Of a stretch of 64,000 nt of DNA, positions 60,524 through 64,000 are shown in pieces (the stretch's first letter is position 1; every line of letters starts with the position of its first letter). The stretch spans positions 124,001-188,000 of the forward strand of contig CAKSSN010000002.1 of NCBI GenBank assembly GCA_934489015.1, read 5' to 3'. Source of the DNA: an uncultured Clostridia bacterium. Lineage in GTDB: Bacteria > Bacillota > Clostridia > UBA1381. Under the pieces are notes generated by a model, which was not told the DNA's origin, searched no databases, and was given only the letters and a program-made list of their open reading frames with translations. The position numbers were made by a program, and so were the translations under genes.

Positions 60524-61555
60524 TTGTTTAACGACGAGGAAGACAGAATACTTACAAGCGGATTTATTTCCGAAGACGCGGAAATTGAAACAGGTCTGCG
60601 CCCGAAAAGGCTTGAAGAATACATAGGTCAAAACAAGGTTAAGGATAACCTTTCAATTTATATAAAGGCGGCACTTGAGCGGCGCGAAGCGCTTGACCAT
60701 GTTCTTCTGCACGGCCCTCCGGGGCTCGGAAAAACAACGCTTGCCGGAATTATAGCCAACGAAATGGGCGTAAACATAAGAATAACAAGCGGACCGGCAA
60801 TTGAAAAGGCAGGAGATCTGGCGGCAATACTTACAAATCTTTCGGAGCATGATATATTGTTTATAGATGAAATTCACCGCATGTCAAAAACGGTTGAAGA
60901 GATTTTATATCCGGCAATGGAGGACTATGCGCTCGATATTATAATCGGAAAAGGGCCGTCGGCAAGATCAATAAGGCTTGATTTGCCGAAATTTACGCTT
61001 ATCGGCGCAACAACGCGCGTGGGACTTCTCTCCGCGCCGCTGCGTGACCGTTTCGGCGTAATAGAGCGGCTGGAGCTTTATAAAAAGGAAGACCTTGAAA
61101 CAATCGTAAAGCGCTCCGCAGGGCTTCTTGACGTTGAAATAGACGAAAGCGGAGCGGCGGAAATCGCTTCACGCTCACGCGGAACGCCGCGAATTGCAAA
61201 CAGATTTTTAAAAAGAGTGCGCGACTTTGCGCAGGTAAAATACGACGGAAAAATTACTAAACAGGCAGCGGATGACGCTCTTAAAAGCATGGAGGTTGAC
61301 AGGCTCGGTCTTGACAGCACCGACCATAAAATGCTAAGAACGATGATTTTCACCTTCGGCGGCGGACCCGTAGGGCTTGAAACCCTTGCCGCCACAATCG
61401 GTGAAGAGCCGTCAACTCTTGAGGACGTATATGAGCCTTATCTTCTGCAAATCGGATTTATAACAAGGACTCCGCGCGGAAGAATGGCAACAGACGCGGC
61501 TTTTGAGCATCTGGGAATTGCACGTGCGAATGACGAAGAGGTGCAGAAGCAATGA
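60524..61555 (+). CDS. ruvB: Holliday junction DNA helicase RuvB
   Basis: AAA+ motor for branch migration. The 343-residue protein begins FNDEEDRILTSGF and has LRPKRLEEYIGQ, Walker A GPPGLGKTTLA near 67, Walker B ILFIDEIHRM near 115, sensor 1 GATTRVGLLSAPLRDRF and a C-terminal winged helix with GFITRTPRGRM. Start is TTG at 60524, about eight bases after GGGGA; no ATG fits the family N-terminus. It overlaps the amidase start by four bases (ATGA). Confidence 0.97.
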   Translation: MFNDEEDRILTSGFISEDAEIETGLRPKRLEEYIGQNKVKDNLSIYIKAALERREALDHVLLHGPPGLGKTTLAGIIANEMGVNIRITSGPAIEKAGDLAAILTNLSEHDILFIDEIHRMSKTVEEILYPAMEDYALDIIIGKGPSARSIRLDLPKFTLIGATTRVGLLSAPLRDRFGVIERLELYKKEDLETIVKRSAGLLDVEIDESGAAEIASRSRGTPRIANRFLKRVRDFAQVKYDGKITKQAADDALKSMEVDRLGLDSTDHKMLRTMIFTFGGGPVGLETLAATIGEEPSTLEDVYEPYLLQIGFITRTPRGRMATDAAFEHLGIARANDEEVQKQ

Positions 61556-63168
61556 AAAAGAAAATCATATTTTTCATCATATGCTTATCAATGTTTTTTC
61601 AGCAGTGCGCAAGCGCACTCACAATACAGTATGACGGAAAAACAACCGAATATACAGGCTCTGTCTTTAAGCTTGCGGTAAACGGGAAATACCCTGCTTT
61701 GCCGCTTGCGCCGATAATTTTTAACGACCGAGCACTTGTGCCGGTACGTGAAATTTTTGAAACGCTCGGCGCTAAGGTTATTTATGAGGAAAAAACAAAA
61801 AGCATTGATATTTCATATTATGACAATAACGTAACGCTTTACATAGGCAAAAGCTTTGCTTATATAAACGGGAAGAAAACAAATATCCCGGACGGCGTTG
61901 CACCGAAATTAATAAACGAGGTCGGTCAGCCGGCAAAAACAATGGTTCCGGTCAGATTTATTTCCGAAAGCCTGAACTTTAATGTTGATTTCAGGGACGA
62001 TACAATTTTTGTATCAAACGGAGATGATGAGGACAATGTTGCAGCCGCTCCGACCCCTAAGCCGACAGCTGCGCCGTCACAAATACAAACGCCGCAGTCG
62101 AATGCGGAAATTACCGGTCTTTCATATTCTGTAAGCGGAAACACACTGACGGCGAAGCTTTTGACAACGCAAAGAGTAAATACGCCGAAAAGCTTTTCTC
62201 TGTCAAACCCCACACGGCTTGTTATGGACGTGCCGGGCGCAATTGTCAAAACAGCTTCAAATTCCTATGAGGTAAATTCGGCAGGTGTGTCCAAAATAAG
62301 GCTCGGCTATGATGAAGAGCGCGCAAGAGTAGTATTTGACTGCGAAAAAGAAGGTACAATAAACATAACCGTAAACGACTATTCCGTTACCGTTACGGTT
62401 TCCGGCGCGGGCTCCTCTTCCCCGACCTCAACAGCTTCTCCGGCTCAGCCGACGCCAAAGCCGTCAACAGATACATCGGGAGGAAGCATAACAAAAATTC
62501 CTACAGCCTCATATGAAAACTCCGCAAAGCTTATCGTAATCGACGCCGGTCACGGCGGCTCGGACGCCGGAGCTAACAGAGATTATGACGGCTCAAGGCT
62601 CAACGAAAAGGATCTTACGCTTTCAATGGCGATTAAAACACGCGATATATTAAAAAGCAAGGGATATAACGTGCAGCTCACACGCGAAAGCGACACTTAC
62701 CCCACGCTTACCGCAAGGGCGCAGTTTGCAAATGACGCAAACGCGGCAATATTTGTGAGCATACATATAAACTCCGCCGAAAACACGGAAGCCTACGGAA
62801 CGGAGGTTTATTACTCGTCAATTAATAACGCGCTCGATTACGGCGTTAAAAGCAGTACGCTTGCAAAGGCGCTGCTCGATAACCTTATTGCAAATCTCGG
62901 CTCAAGAAACAGAGGTGTAAAATCGGCAAATCACCTTGTTACGCGCACCTCGCTCATGCCTGCGTCACTCGTTGAAATAGGCTTTATTTCAAACGAAGAG
63001 GAAGCTAAAAAAATGATGTCGGACGAATATCAGCAAAAAGCAGCTTCCGCAATCGCAAGCGGAATAATCAGCACGCTCCAGAGCGTTGAAATTCCGTCCG
63101 AAGCAAAGCGCGCGGAGCTTTCCGAGCAGAGAAAGAAAGATATAGAAGAATGGGAGAAAACACGATAA
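61552..63168 (+). CDS. N-acetylmuramoyl-L-alanine amidase with stalk and AMIN domains
   Basis: Secreted zinc amidase that cuts the bond between muramic acid and the stem peptide. The 538-residue protein has a signal peptide (about 1-22), a stalk/copper amine oxidase N-like domain (40-160, with ALVPVREIFETLGA and TMVPVRFISESLNF), an AMIN wall-targeting domain (about 185-285), a Thr/Pro/Ser linker, and an Amidase_3 domain (327-510) with ligands in IDAGHGGSDAG, LNEKDLTL, VSIHINSAE and the catalytic Glu in LVEIGFIS. A charged tail follows. It is coupled to ruvB by an ATGA overlap and ends one base before queA. The stalk domain links it to the gene at 53220. Confidence 0.93.
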   Translation: MKKKIIFFIICLSMFFQQCASALTIQYDGKTTEYTGSVFKLAVNGKYPALPLAPIIFNDRALVPVREIFETLGAKVIYEEKTKSIDISYYDNNVTLYIGKSFAYINGKKTNIPDGVAPKLINEVGQPAKTMVPVRFISESLNFNVDFRDDTIFVSNGDDEDNVAAAPTPKPTAAPSQIQTPQSNAEITGLSYSVSGNTLTAKLLTTQRVNTPKSFSLSNPTRLVMDVPGAIVKTASNSYEVNSAGVSKIRLGYDEERARVVFDCEKEGTINITVNDYSVTVTVSGAGSSSPTSTASPAQPTPKPSTDTSGGSITKIPTASYENSAKLIVIDAGHGGSDAGANRDYDGSRLNEKDLTLSMAIKTRDILKSKGYNVQLTRESDTYPTLTARAQFANDANAAIFVSIHINSAENTEAYGTEVYYSSINNALDYGVKSSTLAKALLDNLIANLGSRNRGVKSANHLVTRTSLMPASLVEIGFISNEEEAKKMMSDEYQQKAASAIASGIISTLQSVEIPSEAKRAELSEQRKKDIEEWEKTR

Positions 63169-63169
63169 A

Positions 63170-64000
63170 ATGAAAAGAAGCGAATTTTACTATGAGCTTC
63201 CCGAAGAGCTCATTGCACAGGAGCCGCTAAAGGACAGAAGCGCCTCGCGGCTGATGATATTAAACAAAGAAACGGGCGAAACGGCACATAAGCATTTTTA
63301 CGATATTGCAGATGAGCTGAAAGCGGGCGACACGCTTATTCTTAATGATACAAAGGTTATACCGGCAAGGCTTTACGGCAGAAGAGAAGATACCGGAAGC
63401 CCGATTGAGTTTCTGCTTCTAAACAAAAAGTCGCTTACCGACTGGGAAGTTATTTTAAAGCCGGGCAAGCGTGCAAAGCCGGGTCACAGATTTGTTTTCG
63501 GAAACGGCGAGCTGAAAGCGGAGGTGCTTGACATTGTAAATGAGGGTAACAGAATTGTCAGATTTGAATATGACGGCGTTTTTGAAGATATTTTAAATCG
63601 TCTTGGTGAAATGCCTCTGCCTCATTATATAACGCATAAGCTTGAAGACCCGAACCGCTACCAAACCGTTTACGCAAAGCATGACGGCTCGGCGGCAGCA
63701 CCGACGGCAGGACTTCACTTTACAAAGGAATTGCTTGAAAAAATAAAGGAAAAAGGCGTAAACATCGGATATGTAACACTCCATGTCGGGCTCGGAACAT
63801 TTCGCCCGGTAAAAGCAGATGAAATAACGGATCATAAAATGCATTCCGAATTTTATATCATAACGCAGGAAACGGCCGACCTCGTTAATAAAACAAAGGA
63901 GCAGGGCGGCAGAGTTATATCGGTCGGAACAACCGCAACGCGTGTGCTTGAAACGGTCGGCCAAAACGGGCTGCCGATTAAGGAGTCGAGCGGCTGGACA
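63170..64000 (+). CDS. queA: S-adenosylmethionine:tRNA ribosyltransferase-isomerase (partial, runs off the window)
   Basis: Transfers and rearranges the ribose of SAM onto preQ1 in tRNA to give epoxyqueuosine. The 277 codons present, of about 340 expected, begin MKRSEFYYELPEELIAQEP and include LILNDTKVIPARLYG and GLHFTKELLEK, then LHVGLGTFRPV and an IKESSG-like segment at the end, all typical of QueA. ATG 63170 is one base after the amidase stop. The frame stays open to the last base; the 3' end lies outside the window, where tgt would be expected. Confidence 0.95.
   Translation, partial: MKRSEFYYELPEELIAQEPLKDRSASRLMILNKETGETAHKHFYDIADELKAGDTLILNDTKVIPARLYGRREDTGSPIEFLLLNKKSLTDWEVILKPGKRAKPGHRFVFGNGELKAEVLDIVNEGNRIVRFEYDGVFEDILNRLGEMPLPHYITHKLEDPNRYQTVYAKHDGSAAAPTAGLHFTKELLEKIKEKGVNIGYVTLHVGLGTFRPVKADEITDHKMHSEFYIITQETADLVNKTKEQGGRVISVGTTATRVLETVGQNGLPIKESSGWT

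Overview
The window reads as a low-GC Gram-positive chromosome, most likely an anaerobic member of the class Clostridia (Bacillota). The reasons are PolC-type DNA polymerase, an SpoIIIE/FtsK translocase, WalR/WalK with a YycI-like partner, the ScpA/ScpB condensin subunits, folate-type TrmFO, TmcAL, the spore protein GerW, strong AGGAGG or GAAAGGA ribosome binding sites, AT-rich intergenic DNA with canonical TTGACA/TATAAT promoters, and frequent TTG start codons. No rRNA, tRNA, CRISPR array, phage or insertion sequence was recognised. Genus cannot be set from sequence reading alone.

Layout. Almost all genes lie on the minus strand and are transcribed toward position 1. Bases 23-5344: cardiolipin synthase, an rRNA methyltransferase and the FtsK translocase. 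5568-7863: serC-serA serine biosynthesis. 8029-20156: plsX-acpP-rnc-radical SAM-smc-ftsY-polC-DUF6054. 20241-21971: nifS-iscU Fe-S assembly, divergent from tmcAL (22161-23324, plus). 23325-23994: a gene-poor stretch with a MATE transporter remnant and repeat-like hairpins. 23995-27316: walR-walK-yycI. 27453-29763: obgE, rpmA and rplU, with a second repeat-bearing gap. 29932-33315: pyrH-frr-uppS-cdsA followed by a zinc-type ArsR regulator. 33501-35205: rpsB-tsf. 35413-39419: topA-trmFO and a thioredoxin-like protein. 39576-54176: one unbroken run of 17 genes (stalk-domain protein, M50 protease, scpA, scpB, DUF2953, gerW, two radical SAM-linked genes, an HD protein, recX, rimO, pgsA, mltG, trmR, a U32 protein, a zinc-ribbon protein, a lipoprotein) between one strong promoter and one terminator. 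54473-58305: four dehydrogenase/isomerase genes divergent from an AraC regulator. 59235-59699: VanZ-like. 59907-64000 (plus): ruvA-ruvB-amidase-queA, the last running off the end.

How the genes fit together. Most are core information-processing and envelope functions: chromosome segregation (smc, scpAB, ftsK), replication (polC, topA), translation and tRNA/rRNA modification (rpsB, tsf, frr, rplU, rpmA, rimO, trmFO, trmR, tmcAL, queA), lipid and wall synthesis (plsX, acpP, cdsA, uppS, pgsA, cls, mltG, amidase, walRK). The least ordinary material is the compact Gfo/Idh plus TIM-barrel operon with its AraC regulator, which looks like a dedicated oxidise-and-rearrange route for an unusual sugar or glycoside; a family of short structured repeats found in leaders of unrelated genes (upstream of DUF6054, a Gfo/Idh gene, the MATE remnant and perhaps pyrH); and the joint absence of the L27 N-terminal extension and of the Prp protease gene. 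I did not find a clearly new defence or mobile system.
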